From Anthopleura xanthogrammica (Eukaryota; Cnidaria; Anthozoa; Actiniaria; Actiniidae), in contig OZ025221.1 in assembly GCA_964019055.1 (NCBI GenBank), forward strand, positions 687,001 through 751,000: a stretch of 64,000 nt of DNA. The letters are read 5' to 3'. A program made the translations under genes and the position numbers. The notes beneath the pieces are model-generated. The model did no database searches and had not been told where the DNA came from. It was given only the letters and a program-made list of their open reading frames with translations. Below, piece after piece: positions 54,482 to 64,000 of this stretch. The stretch's first letter is position 1; each line of letters begins with the position of its first letter.

Positions 54482-54597
54482 TGCCCATTTCAGACCGTCA
54501 ACATGTGATGCCACTCTTAGGAGTTGATTCTTTCATGTGTAAATATTTTAATACAAGAACATTTCTCAAGGGAATGTCATGTGGTCTGAAATGGGCA
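54482..54597. repeat. Short MITE sharing termini with 50078-50317
   Basis: TGCCCATTTCAGACC at the left and GGTCTGAAATGGGCA at the right are exact inverses, about 115 bp apart. The interior differs from the longer relative. The open frame that starts here and runs to 54831 has no recognisable feature. Confidence 0.75.
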
Positions 54598-55275
54598 ATT
54601 TGCATAATATTTATGAAGCTATTGTATACTAAAGAAGTCTATTGGCCAGTAACACATGAAAGTCTCAAAAGTATACTGAAGTGTTTGAATGTTGGTGGAT
54701 TAAGCCAAACAAGAAACAAGGCAATATATTGTTATATTTGGACTAATTTCTTACTAACTATCTTTTTATGTATGAGTTTTATGATAATTGTGTACTTAAG
54801 TTTGGCTGGATATTATAATCATCTGCAATAGGATTACATGCTGTCCTTGAGTTAATTTGGAAATAATTAATTTAAAAAGATTCCTCTGACTACCAAATTA
54901 GACTCAACCGCATATATGGCCTTGTCTGAATTTTAGCAGTCCTCAGAATATTTTTTATCCAATTATTTCCAAACTTAAGCACAGCATTTGGTCCTTTTAT
55001 ATACCTATACTTATTTGGTTGAAATTATTTTTTTTTACATTTTATTTACAGTATTTATTGATTCAATTTGATATTTTGTTTGAAAATGTATCTCTTGAAT
55101 CTGGGTATACTGGTCAAAACAAAAGAGTTACACAATCAATGCAAATGAAGCATAATAGCTAGAATAAGCTAAGTTTGCAGTATATGCAGAAGGAACCTGG
55201 ATCTGGAAACTTTGCAGTAGAGATTTTTAAAAATCAATCTTTTATAGTCTTTAAGTTAAGCATTTCTATACACCA
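54598..55275. other. Intronic/intergenic AT-rich sequence
   Basis: Nothing supported. A 119-codon plus frame ending at 54831 is hydrophobic but begins inside the MITE and shows no homology that I recognise. Confidence 0.35.
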
Positions 55276-55421
55276 GGAGCCAGTTGTACAAAGCCTGCCG
55301 TGGATAAAGCTATCCACCAGATAAGAGTTATCTTAAGTGTATAGAATTTGTATAGGTTTTATCTGATGTATAAGGATTTATTTGATGGATAGCACTATTT
55401 GGGCTTCGTACAACCGGCTCC
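55276..55421. repeat. MITE with GGAGCC(A/G)GTTGTAC termini
   Basis: GGAGCCAGTTGTACAAAGC at the left pairs with the inverse of GCTTCGTACAACCGGCTCC at the right (17 of 19), with further pairing around TGGATA...TATCCA inside. Confidence 0.78.
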
Positions 55422-55476
55422 AGACTGTTAATGCTTATAAATTTCTTTATTTCCAAGTGAGTATTTCCATACTTAC

Positions 55477-55613
55477 CTCAAAGCATTTCCCAGAACAGCT
55501 CCATGTTTTTTGTCCAGTTTTCTTGTTATAACAAAAGATAACTTTTTCAGAGCTGCATGTACAACCGAATCCATATGGAACTGCTCGAGGGTTGGTATAT
55601 TCCTTCATATTAA
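55477..55613 (-). CDS. Cys-rich exon, probably upstream exon of the zinc-finger gene
   Basis: The minus frame between a TTTCAG acceptor (plus 55614) and a GTAAGT donor (plus 55471-55476) encodes about 45 residues, including MKEYTNPRAVPYGFGCTCSS and TGQKTWSCSGKCFE. The exon ends in phase 0, which matches the phase-0 start of the exon at 52356, so a splice of about 3.1 kb is plausible. Four to five cysteines in C-x-C and C-x3-C patterns suggest a small metal-binding or disulphide module. I do not recognise the domain. Further 5' exons were not found. Confidence 0.6.
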
Positions 55614-56016
55614 CTGAAAGTAATTTCAAATATAACACGAAGTAAGTGAGATGGAAAAGGGATAGCCACCACACATGTTGGATGATAATTAACAATTATT
55701 AATCACTGAAGGCAAAGTGAATATCGGTGAATATTTGCAGAGACATAGTCGAGGTAAATATTCACCACATTCAATGAGCCTGAAGTGAATAAGATAACTG
55801 TTTTAGTATAATTTTAGACTTGAATAACAAAGAAATTAAAAGACAAAATTCAGGATAAAAAATACTTTTAGTATCACTTCTGCTCTGGCAAACCTCATGA
55901 TCACTACTTGAGCAGTGAATATTGTCTCATAATCACTTGTTGCTTGGCCAATCACAGCATGCAAAACTGACTCTATATTCAAGTCTAAAATTATAGTAAA
56001 ACAAATTATTGAAGAC

Positions 56017-56335
56017 ATGGTCACCATGTTGAATGATATAACAAAATACACGGCCACCACGTTGGATGATATAACAAAAGACATGGCCACCATGTTCGAT
56101 GATATAAAAAAAGACATGGCCGCCATGTTGGATGATATAACAAAAGACATGGCCACCATGTTGCATGATATAACAAAAGACATGGCCACCATGTTGCATG
56201 ATATAACAAAAGACATGGCCACCATGTTGGGTGATATAACAAAAGACATGGCCACCATGTTGGATGATATAACAAAAGACATGACCACCACGTTGGATGA
56301 TATAACAAAAGACATAGCCATCATGTTGGTTTATA
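56017..56335. repeat. 33 bp minisatellite (about nine units)
   Basis: The unit GACATGGCCACCATGTTGGA plus TGATATAACAAAA is 33 bp, so every frame can stay open. Plus frames read MATMLDDITKD repeats; minus frames read different repeats. Each unit contains GCCACCATG, a perfect Kozak-type start context. There is no sign of coding constraint. Confidence 0.9.
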
Positions 56336-56409
56336 ATGCCACACTAAACGAAACCAAGACGAAATCTTTCGTTATAGTTCACAAAAATGGCGGCCATGAC
56401 CTCAAATGA

Positions 56410-56762
56410 CTCCTTAAGAGTATTTTAGTAGTGTTTCTCGCACCTTTGCAAGCAGCACGTTTGATGGATTTGAATTTTTTTTCTTTTTAGACACGTTTAC
56501 AGCTTCGCGTAGATAAACACAAATCCTAAATACTAAAAATGACATATCAAAATGAAGTATTTACCTCAATATTACCAAAGGCAGAAACATTACAGTGTTA
56601 AAGACGACCTCCATGAGGAGAAAACATGGTGGGATAACTGTCTTGGTCTAGAGGAAAGAAACCCAGGAAGCCCAAGCACAAGAATTTGTTATGAATAACT
56701 TTTCTTTCGTTGCACTTCGTGACTGAAATCGTAGCAAACCAACCAAACAAAAAAATAGGCGC
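56410..56762. other. Spacer downstream of the 56763-57380 ORF
   Basis: AT-rich sequence; presumably 3' flank of the minus-strand ORF. No gene or clear repeat. Confidence 0.35.
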
Positions 56763-57380
56763 TTACAAAGCGCATGTGTTTACTGCCAAATGAGTCATCA
56801 AATCGTATAGCTTTGATGATAAAGGAGTTGATCTTCTAAAAAATCTTTTAGATCGTTTTCTAGTTTTTCTTCTTTTCAATGTTTTCATAATTTTCTTCAA
56901 ACAAATCCTTGACGGTTCTCTTTCCCTGTGAAGTGCGTGCGAACGAGCACGTTTGGATTTATTTCTAACAGTAGACCTATAAGTGTTGTCAGACACAGGC
57001 TTTTCGATTATATCATGTAACTCACATGTTTTGGAAGTATGAACAATATTTTTATGCGGCATTTGACAATCATTTATCACAGCTTTCATGCTTTGGTGGT
57101 GAGTGAAAGGACAAACACGCGCCGACTTTAATACAGACTTTTCAAGAGTTTCATTGAACTTTCTTTGTAGAAGTTCTCTGCTTCGAAAAGGTTCAAGGCT
57201 CTTTAAAAGAGGTTGCATTATCCTCCGAAGAGGTTCAAATATCCTCCGAAGAGGTTCAAAGTTTCCCAAAAGTGATTGAGAGGCTAGGTCAATGAGGATT
57301 TGTTTTTGTTTTGCTCTATTGTCCGAAGCCAGTAAGCGTGCATTGCATTGTCTCGGACAGTCATTGTCTCGTGTGTTCAT
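56763..57380 (-). CDS. Uncharacterised 205-residue protein with FEPLRRI repeats and basic C terminus
   Basis: ATG at 57380, open to 56763. The N-terminal third carries a heptad-like tandem: FEPLRRI, FEPLRRI, MQPLLKS, LEPFRSR. The middle holds SARVCPFTHHQSMK and several cysteines. The C terminus is strongly basic (KKIMKTLKRRKTRKRSKRFF), consistent with nuclear localisation or nucleic-acid binding. Codon use looks protein-like and there is no low-complexity DNA under the frame. I do not recognise the family. It may be a single-exon gene or the first exon of one; a different upstream frame at 57541-57741 is weaker and not annotated. Confidence 0.55.
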   Translation of the reverse strand: MNTRDNDCPRQCNARLLASDNRAKQKQILIDLASQSLLGNFEPLRRIFEPLRRIMQPLLKSLEPFRSRELLQRKFNETLEKSVLKSARVCPFTHHQSMKAVINDCQMPHKNIVHTSKTCELHDIIEKPVSDNTYRSTVRNKSKRARSHALHREREPSRICLKKIMKTLKRRKTRKRSKRFFRRSTPLSSKLYDLMTHLAVNTCAL

Positions 57381-58030
57381 GTTGAATTATTAATACGCCG
57401 GAATGTTGAGGAAAACATCGGCCTAAAACTGGAAAAACACTTACAACACCATTCATTACACCACTTATTAGTATTTGATGAAAGCTGCGATAAATAAATT
57501 TATGTCCAAAGTCAGTAAAAGTACTTGTTTTGTTCACTTACTCGTAGAGCTGAGCCGAGGAATCTCTCTGTACAGTGAAGAGAACGCACACCACGAGGTA
57601 TTTTCGTCTCACGTCACGTCCTCGTAAAATCGTAGTTGTACGGAGTTGTACGAAGTATTCTCGTGTTCCTCGGTTTAATTTCTGATTGGTTCTAATTGGT
57701 TCGAATATTTGGTCGTTTGTCGTGAATAGCTCGGTCTCCACTCGTGGAGAATGTCGAGTCTGTCTCGAGGTCGTCTCGAGGATTTTCTAATATCGGGATT
57801 CCTGTGTCAGCTGTGACGTTGGTGTTACATACGGACTCACAACGGACTCACAACGGACTCACAAACACGATAACAATGTGGTTACTGCTACGCAGTAAAC
57901 ACAAAAACCACAGTTTATCTTCATATTCCTTTTGTTCTATAATTAATATTTATTGGATGTGGGCAGTCTAGTATTTTTCGTTTTTATATTTGGAGAGAAA
58001 AAACGTGATTTGGGTTCCCGTAGCCTCCTT
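57381..58030. other. Intergenic sequence
   Basis: Probable upstream region of the 56763-57380 ORF. It includes tandem CGGACTCACAA near 57832-57863 and TCTCGAGG repeats near 57763-57781. No gene supported. Confidence 0.4.
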
Positions 58031-58119
58031 CGCAGACGTTCTTAGGGTCGTCACGCAACGTTTCTCTCCCAACTAAGAGAAGAAAGAAGCATTGCGTGAC
58101 GAGCCTAAGAACGTCTGCG
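58031..58119. repeat. Short MITE (30 bp arms)
   Basis: CGCAGACGTTCTTAGGGTCG through CACGCAACG is inverted at 58090-58119 with two mismatches. The 30 bp loop is CTCTCCCAACTAAGAGAAG-like. Confidence 0.82.
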
Positions 58120-58462
58120 TATTCGCTCATTCGACACTAGAGAAAAACGTTTGCGCATGCGTGCCTTTCAGCACGCTTTCCAAGAATTTACAAGAGTTTT
58201 AATGACAAAATAAATGCTTTTTTTCTCCAAGTATACAAAAAAGTTCGCGGGTATACTTTTGTGAGACTAAGATACTGTATTAATAAAGACAATATGAAAG
58301 AATTAGCCTTAAGTTTGAAGAACTGACTTTAAGTTTTGGCATTTTGTAAAGACTATTCTTCAGGCAGGTGTGAAAGTAAAATATGCAAATTTATACAATA
58401 GCACGAAGACGCTTTTGACTAATTTGCATGCGGACTTAGACAAATTGATTGCAGGTGTCTGC

Positions 58463-58726
58463 TCAGCACAAAAACAAAGTTGAAGGCATCGTTTCTCTCT
58501 CTTCTTCTCCTTCTTCTCCTCGCTGTTCAAGTAAGTTTTCCATGTCATTTTGTATCAGTGAATGCATCACTACATTAGATGTATCGTGGTGGGTCTCTAG
58601 GTATATTCTAAGATAAGATTCGAGAGGCTGCCGATCGAGAATAACTTCTAATAGAACAATTTTACTTTTTGGAATACGGTGATGCAACTTTCTCGGAGTT
58701 GAAAGTTTTGATTTTTCCTCTAACAA
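58463..58726 (-). other. Unrecognised open frame, possibly an exon or fragment
   Basis: An 87-codon minus frame with protein-like composition (for example RKLHHRIPKSKIVLLEVILD and ESYLRIYLETHHD) and an acidic end. There is no ATG at its start (the first codon is TTG) and no upstream splice acceptor was settled. It could be a gene remnant. Confidence 0.25.
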
Positions 58727-58799
58727 ACAGCGTTACGTTGTGCATGACCATAAGCAATTATTGGATGAGGTTGAGCAGATAACACAGCCTCGGCCTTGA

Positions 58800-59270
58800 T
58801 AATTTACGGTATCATGCGAAAACCGAATTCAATAATTGTTTTATTATACATTTTGTCCATACATTTAAAAAAACAACAACATTAACATGAATCATAGAGA
58901 CATGAAATATGGACGCCATGATGTCGCGTGAAAAACGCAAACGTTTTATTGGAAAATAGTTCAATAATTCTTCATAAAATATATGGAAATAAGTTAAAGA
59001 TTTCTTAAATAATTGTGTGGGTTTTTTTTGTGTGTACATAATAAATACAAATTCTTAATAAATACATCATTTAAATTGAGAAATATATAAGTTATGTAAG
59101 CCTAAAGGATACAACAACAACAACAAAAATGTCGCCGGTGTGAATAAAACTTATAATAATTTAATTTGTAATAGATGCCAAAGGGAATGGCCTTAAAAAT
59201 CTTATCTTAAAAGTACCATAAGTAGATAAGAAATATAATTCTCGTAAAAAAGAAGGAAAGAACAACTTTA
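58800..59270. other. Intergenic AT-rich sequence
   Basis: No supported gene; 3' flank of the recombinase remnant on the minus strand. Confidence 0.4.
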
Positions 59271-59638
59271 GCTCTAGCTATTGAAAGTGACGTTACAATT
59301 CACAAAATTATAGTTTTTTGAAATTTCCGAGTGAGAGTTGCTAACACTAAATTCTCCCATCAAAAATTCTTCTTGTGAAAGAGTAAATGTAGGCGATAAG
59401 TTAAGAGTCTCGCTACTTACAGCTATACTAGTATCTACACTCGTAGCAGCCTGAGAGTCAGTCCCAAGTGATGCAGCAGTGATGGTTTCTGACATTTTTC
59501 GTTTAGTGTTTATGTCTGTTTGACAATAACTCCTCAGGCTGCTCTCGCTCTTATGACCATTAACTGCCATGATGTGTCGTGCTTCAAAGCCAGCCCTATC
59601 CAGGATGGTTAGAGACGTCGCTCTAATAGAGTGATTGG

Positions 59639-61288
59639 CATTGCCAGAAATATGGGACATAAGCCTGCTCATACATGCGCAATGATGCGTTTCAGCTTAC
59701 AAAATAGCCGCCGAGTCTTATAGGAAATGTATGGGGAATATTTACGGCGAATAGGGTTTTATTTCCTCTGAGCTCCACATCGCGACAAACAACCCACCCT
59801 ACGAGCTACTAAATAAGTGTAAAATGATCATTGAATCATGCGACATATTGGTTCCCGGACTACTTGCCTTCGAAAGGCTTCGAAAGCTCTAGATTCCATA
59901 CATCGTCTATAAATCTGGCCACACTTGACCCCAAAATCGTCTTATTTGAGCTCGAAAAAATTTAAAAGTAAAAGAGCTCCACCTCGATATCACCAAACGA
60001 GTGTTTAATAAATCCAAAACCGCTCAAAATAGACAGCATGCCTTCAGAATGTAGGTTCCCAAGAAGCTTGAAGTTAGGTTAAATTTTAAGCGATTCGACG
60101 CGTTGTTAGCTCGTAGTTTTCAGTTAAAAATGACAAGAAACCACAGAGAACTGCTCCAAACAGCTTCAAAAACCCCTAAATATCGCCATTTTGTTTTTAC
60201 AATCTCCTATTGACTGCTGAGATACAATAAGGAAGCTTAAAGTAACGATTTACGTTTGAAACTTGTTTCTTGTCCTTTATGGGCTTCCTGTGGTGAGGCT
60301 TATCAACAGAAAAATAATAGTTGTTCTTTTGATTGTCAAGTAACTATTTTTTGGCAAGAATTGTTTTACTAACATCATAGTTGAATATAAATATGTGCTT
60401 GGAAACCATGTAGTTATATTTTTCCTCTAGAAAACCACTTCATTTTCATTCATGCGTAACACCGCTGACAATGTCCAATATTGCGTTTCAGCTTACAAAA
60501 TAGCCGCCGAGTCTTATAGGAAATGTATGGGGAATATTTACGGCGAATAGGGTTTTATTTCCTCTGAGCTCCACATCGCGACAAACAACCCACCCTACGA
60601 GCTACTAAATAAGTGTAAAATGATCATTGAATCATGCGACATATTGGTTCCCGGACTACTTGCCTTCGAAAGGCTTCGAAAGCTCTAGATTCCATACATC
60701 GTCTATAAATCTGGCCACACTTGACCCCAAAATCGTCTTATTTGAGCTCGAAAAAATTTAAAAGTAAAAGAGCTCCACCTCGATATCACCAAACGAGTGT
60801 TTAATAAATCCAAAACCGCTCAAAATAGACAGCATGCCTTCAGAATGTAGGTTCCCAAGAAGCTTGAAGTTAGGTTAAATTTTAAGCGATTCGACGCGTT
60901 GTTAGCTCGTAGTTTTCAGTTAAAAATGACAAGAAACCACAGAGAACTGCTCCAAACAGCTTCAAAAACCCCTAAATATCGCCATTTTGTTTTTACAATC
61001 TCCTATTGACTGCTGAGATACAATAAGGAAGCTTAAAGTAACGATTTACGTTTGAAACTTGTTTCTTGTCCTTTATGGGCTTCCTGTGGTGAGGCTTATC
61101 AACAGAAAAATAATAGTTGTTCTTTTGATTGTCAAGTAACTATTTTTTGGCAAGAATTGTTTTACTAACATCATAGTTGAATATAAATATGTGCTTGGAA
61201 ACCATGTAGTTATATTTTTCCTCTAGAAAACCACTTCATTTTCATTCATGCGTAACACCGCTGACAATGTCCAATATTTCTGGCAATG
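59639..61288. mobile_element. Element with ~22 bp terminal inverted repeats inserted in the recombinase
   Basis: The ends are CATTGCCAGAAATAT(G/T)GGACAT and its inverse (two mismatches or fewer). Removing the element restores the recombinase reading frame with a 1-2 bp (G or GG) duplication at the site. No transposase ORF is visible. The interior is mostly two copies of a 796 bp direct repeat. Confidence 0.75.
59687..61278. repeat. 796 bp tandem duplication, apparently identical copies
   Basis: Copy one runs 59687-60482 and copy two 60483-61278; both start GCGTTTCAGCTTACAAAATA. Every line I compared is identical. The copies lie inside the 1650 bp inserted element, whose ancestral form would then be about 850 bp. 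Confidence 0.93.
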
Positions 61289-62265
61289 GTGTACAGCTTT
61301 GAAAGTTTTGCTTCTTGAGAGATAACCTTCATTTTTTCTCCAAGCATCCGTTCACCAACTACCATGTTGTCATAACAAATCTCGTCAACACCAATTCTTG
61401 TGTTTTTCTTCGGTCTTTGGAACAAAAACTGATTCTTTGGATTTAGATATTTGATATAAAGTTCTAACGAGGCAACAGGTACAGTTCGGTCCGGGTTTTT
61501 CATACATAATTCCTCCTTCTAAACCATCGTCGTCCTCTCTTCTGTTTTTTGTCAGCTCGTCGCCCGCTTTATAGACGTATCGGGAACCTTTGTCGTCCAC
61601 GTTGAATGAAAAGTCTGAAATTTTCAACTCTCTGAGGTTTTGACGACCACGGCGCAGAAAAACAGCATTATCTCAAAAAATACTTTGTTTTGCAGTGTCC
61701 TTGGGTTTTGTAAACCAAAAACTCCACACTCATAGAGTTTTTGAAGATCATTTTCGAGGATTGGAGGTTTGTGTTGAATTTTGCCGAGTCCTTGTTTTTT
61801 AAGATCAACGCACTTTGCTAGAAAAACTTTATTTGCTTCACCAAACTCTGGATCGTTTATGATGTCAGTTCCTTGGGTGTTTTTGAAGTGTCTATTGAGT
61901 CCAAACCTTAAGCTGTGCAGAGAACTTTTCGAATATAAATCGCCGTTGGCTTTTCTTGCTTCTGCGTAAAATGACTTCAAAATTTCGACTAATGACTTTT
62001 TCTCCGTTGGTTCTTGCAGTGTTTTCTCCTTTAAGTATTCACTGAAGACTTTAACGCCGCCTTTTGTCGATCTTTTTTGTATTTTTTGAATCTTTTTCTT
62101 CTACGAGATAATTTATTTCTTCTTCGGAATGCGAAGCAATGCGGGAAGATGCCATCTTGATCAGCTCGATGGATCTCGATGCACTTGGCAAAGCTACCAC
62201 AGCGTGACCTTGAATGAACTTGACATGATAAATAGCAAACGTATTTCCATTTCCATTGTGACCTT

Positions 62266-62336
62266 TGAACTCGACATGATAAATGTATTATCTGTAGGTA
62301 AAACCTACAGATAATACATTTATCTTGTCGAGTTCA
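62266..62336. repeat. Near-perfect hairpin (34 bp arms, 3 bp loop)
   Basis: TGAACTCGACATGATAAATG onward to 62299 pairs with 62303-62336 with a single mismatch. A partial direct relative (TGAACTTGACATGATAAATA) lies at 62216-62235. Confidence 0.9.
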
Positions 62337-62339
62337 CAT

Positions 62340-62900
62340 GATATCAGGGATTGGCTGAGGGCTCTCGGCCAATCAGAAGCGAGATAGTGGGTAAAATGTA
62401 TGATAATACTACTTATCTACTTATCTACGGCGTGACAAAACTCGATGTCTGGCTCAAAATTCACAAGAAACCACTTATTTACACTGTGAAGTAAGCGGAT
62501 ATTCTAGACAAATTCGTTTAGGAATGTTATTTGACTTGCCTTCATTCAAGTCCATAAATCGCTGATTATTTTTTGAAGAAAACCCTCGCTAGTTAAGGTG
62601 GCATTCCTGTGTCGTGAAGATGTCGGGCGATGAAGTTTGATCACAATGCCTTGATTTGACTGGAAGACTGGCTGATTTTCTCTCAAGATCCATCAGAAAT
62701 GTTATTCATTTTGTTTGATGGATGATGGCAATGCCACTTGCGTTGGTGCCTCCAGATACCGCTAGGTACTCGTTACTTCTCTGACTTGCAATATGCAACG
62801 ACTAGTCTGTAATCTGTAAACTAAAATGAGACTTGGCGAAGGCCATTGTACGCGTGTGCGCATGATCAGTGGTAGGTCGAGCTTAGTGCTAGATATTAGC
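62340..62900. other. Intergenic sequence
   Basis: Upstream flank of the recombinase remnant. No supported gene. Confidence 0.4.
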
Positions 62901-62904
62901 AGAG

Positions 62905-62945
62905 CTCCCGCGCGGGCCTTGGGCCCGCGCGAGCGGAGCACCATA
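62905..62945. repeat. GC-rich hairpin
   Basis: CGCGCGGGCC-TTG-GGCCCGCGCG forms a perfect 10 bp stem, extended by GCTCC/GGAGC outside. It is markedly GC-rich against the AT-rich surroundings. A run of 18 G lies nearby at about 63025-63042. Confidence 0.88.
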
Positions 62946-63044
62946 CTTAAGAAAAAATGGTAACCCATCGAGTTGATTTTTCATGGCTTGATTGCGCCAT
63001 CACCTTGTCCGTACGTACAACACGGGGGGGGGGGGGGGGGTTGG

Positions 63045-63900
63045 ACACAGCGCGCGAAGCATCACAGTAGTGAAAACTGACCAATCAGAACCCTCTATTT
63101 CGAGAGAGGAAAAGCCAAAAATGGCAGAGAGAACTGAGAAGGCAAGTGCTAAAGTTAGTAGGTTTTATAGCATTGGATGAAATTTTGTAGGATTAAAGTG
63201 TATGTTATATATATTGAAGGTGTCATAGAAGTTTGGTTTCAAAATCTTGCTTATGAGTATTTTTTATCGTCATTCATTGCCGTGTGTTAATCTTGATCTC
63301 GAGTCATTTTGTCTACTGAAAACTGCTTGCTTCACACTTTTGTCGTTTACTCTTAAAATGTAAGGGATCTCGTATTGAAACTATAACAAAATGTAAAGGA
63401 GGAAAGTACCTTTCATGTGGTATAAACGCTCCCCAGGGCTCCCCAATACTTTTTGAGATATAAAGACTCATATAGAAGCCTTTCTTGAGCTAGCCTTCGT
63501 ATATAGCAGGTAACTCAGTTCTTCCAATATTTGACGAGGAAAATTTTATATAGTTGTACCACTTTGGTCAGATAAATGTCAAAATAATATCAGTTTATCC
63601 TCATGCAAATACACGACCTTCTCGTGTAAAAAAATTAAGTTTGTCAAGGTGAAATTGGTGAGATAAAAGTTAACATCTCATTGTTGTCTTTTAACTTTGC
63701 ATGCACTTGCTGTTCGAAGAGTGAACCTATTCGATGCTCCAAATGGGCGCCTTTTTATTGTTTTTCTTTTTCCTTTTGTTCATTGTAATTGCAAAAAGTT
63801 CTTCTAAAACAATTTTTTATTTAAGTTGTTTGGCTTTGTGGGGAAAAAAGAACAAAAAAAGAAAAGTATATTATTATTACCAAACGGTCTTAAGAAAAGC
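63045..63900. other. Intergenic sequence
   Basis: A 62-codon frame at 62992-63180 crosses the G run and is not convincing. No other gene or repeat recognised. Confidence 0.35.
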
Positions 63901-63904
63901 AGTG

Positions 63905-64000
63905 AGGAAATAAATTTAAGAAAAAAACACCACAGACTTCAATTTTACAGACATGTTTCAGCAGAAACGTACGCCATCATCAGTGATTTAATGACAAAAA
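63905..64000 (-). repeat. Dispersed repeat, inverse copy of 19122-19215
   Basis: Read on the minus strand from the window edge: GTCATTAAATCACTGATGAT, then a CGTTTCTGCTGAAACATGTC segment and GTGGTGTTTTTTTCTTAAAT. The order CTGATGA...GAAAC is similar to the motif at 46900-47020. The element continues beyond the window. Confidence 0.65.

Larger units (their letters stand above)
59274..62155 (-). pseudogene. Crypton-type tyrosine recombinase, frameshifted and split by an insertion
   Basis: From ATG 62155 the minus strand encodes a Crypton/DUF3504-type recombinase in pieces. The N-terminal core-binding part includes VFSEYLKEK, FYAEARKANGDLYSK and LHSLRFGLNRHF. The catalytic part includes RGRQNLREL, LYIKYLNPKNQFLFQRPK and, after an insertion, NHSIRAT and GHKSESSLRSY, which hold the H-x-x-R, H and nucleophilic Tyr. 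I see at least three frameshifts (near 62090, 61630 and 61500). A 1650 bp inserted element at 59639-61288 falls exactly between the codons for Thr and Asn of ...YT/NHSIR. After the Tyr, an acidic Ser/Thr-rich tail runs to 59274. The gene is dead; it could be a Crypton transposon copy or a domesticated relative. Confidence 0.85.

Noticed and set aside
54472..54831. A 119-residue hydrophobic protein
   Set aside because: It starts within a MITE terminus and shows no homology or splice support.
55836..56409. Repeat proteins MATMLDDITKD (+) and MSFVIS... (-)
   Set aside because: A 33 bp minisatellite keeps all frames open; there is no non-repetitive coding extension or homology.

Overview
The window looks like nuclear DNA of an invertebrate animal, most likely an anthozoan cnidarian such as a coral. 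The evidence is AT-rich sequence, spliced genes with GT-AG introns, many foldback MITEs, a tRNA-headed SINE and LINEs with (TTA)n tails, a Crypton-type tyrosine recombinase and a complete Polinton/Maverick. The species is inference, because no ribosomal or mitochondrial marker is present.

Layout. Positions 1-9.5 kb are mostly non-coding: a ~4.1 kb array of a ~118 bp palindromic satellite (A), several foldback elements, an inverted-repeat-flanked exon resembling the N-terminal domain of Crypton/ZMYM-type proteins, and a long tetranucleotide repeat. Positions 10.6-46.9 kb hold three paralogues of one multi-exon gene for a secreted, cysteine-containing protein that I do not recognise. Copy 1 is on + (12456-16962). 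Copy 2 is on - (exons 2-8 at 19868-24574, exon 1 at 41196-41250). Copy 3 is on - (42789-46130). Each has a 119 bp satellite (B) upstream in the same relative orientation, so gene and satellite appear to have been duplicated as one block. Copies 1 and 3 have full open frames by my exon reading; copy 2 carries a frameshift.

A 15.6 kb Polinton (25427-41056) lies inside intron 1 of copy 2, flanked by a perfect 6 bp target duplication and ~210-230 bp terminal inverted repeats. It encodes an integrase with a chromodomain, two jelly-roll capsid-type proteins, an adenain-like protease, a packaging ATPase, a protein-primed type B DNA polymerase, small basic virion-like proteins and, unusually, a type I membrane glycoprotein with leucine-rich-repeat features and a PDZ-ligand-like C terminus. 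Most of its genes are open, but a LINE has inserted near the 5' end of the polymerase gene, and that LINE has lost its own reverse-transcriptase active site. The nesting order is host intron, outer inverted-repeat element, TA-flanked MITE and Polinton, then the LINE inside the Polinton.

Positions 47-64 kb contain more MITE families (one tandemly amplified), a 13-finger C2H2 zinc-finger gene on - with an upstream exon at 55477-55613, an unrecognised 205-residue ORF, and a broken Crypton-type tyrosine recombinase. The recombinase is split just before its His-Ser-Ile-Arg motif by a 1650 bp element with short terminal inverted repeats, which contains an apparently perfect 796 bp tandem duplication.

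All exon structures were read by eye from splice sites and phase. Family assignments rest on recognised motifs, not on searches.
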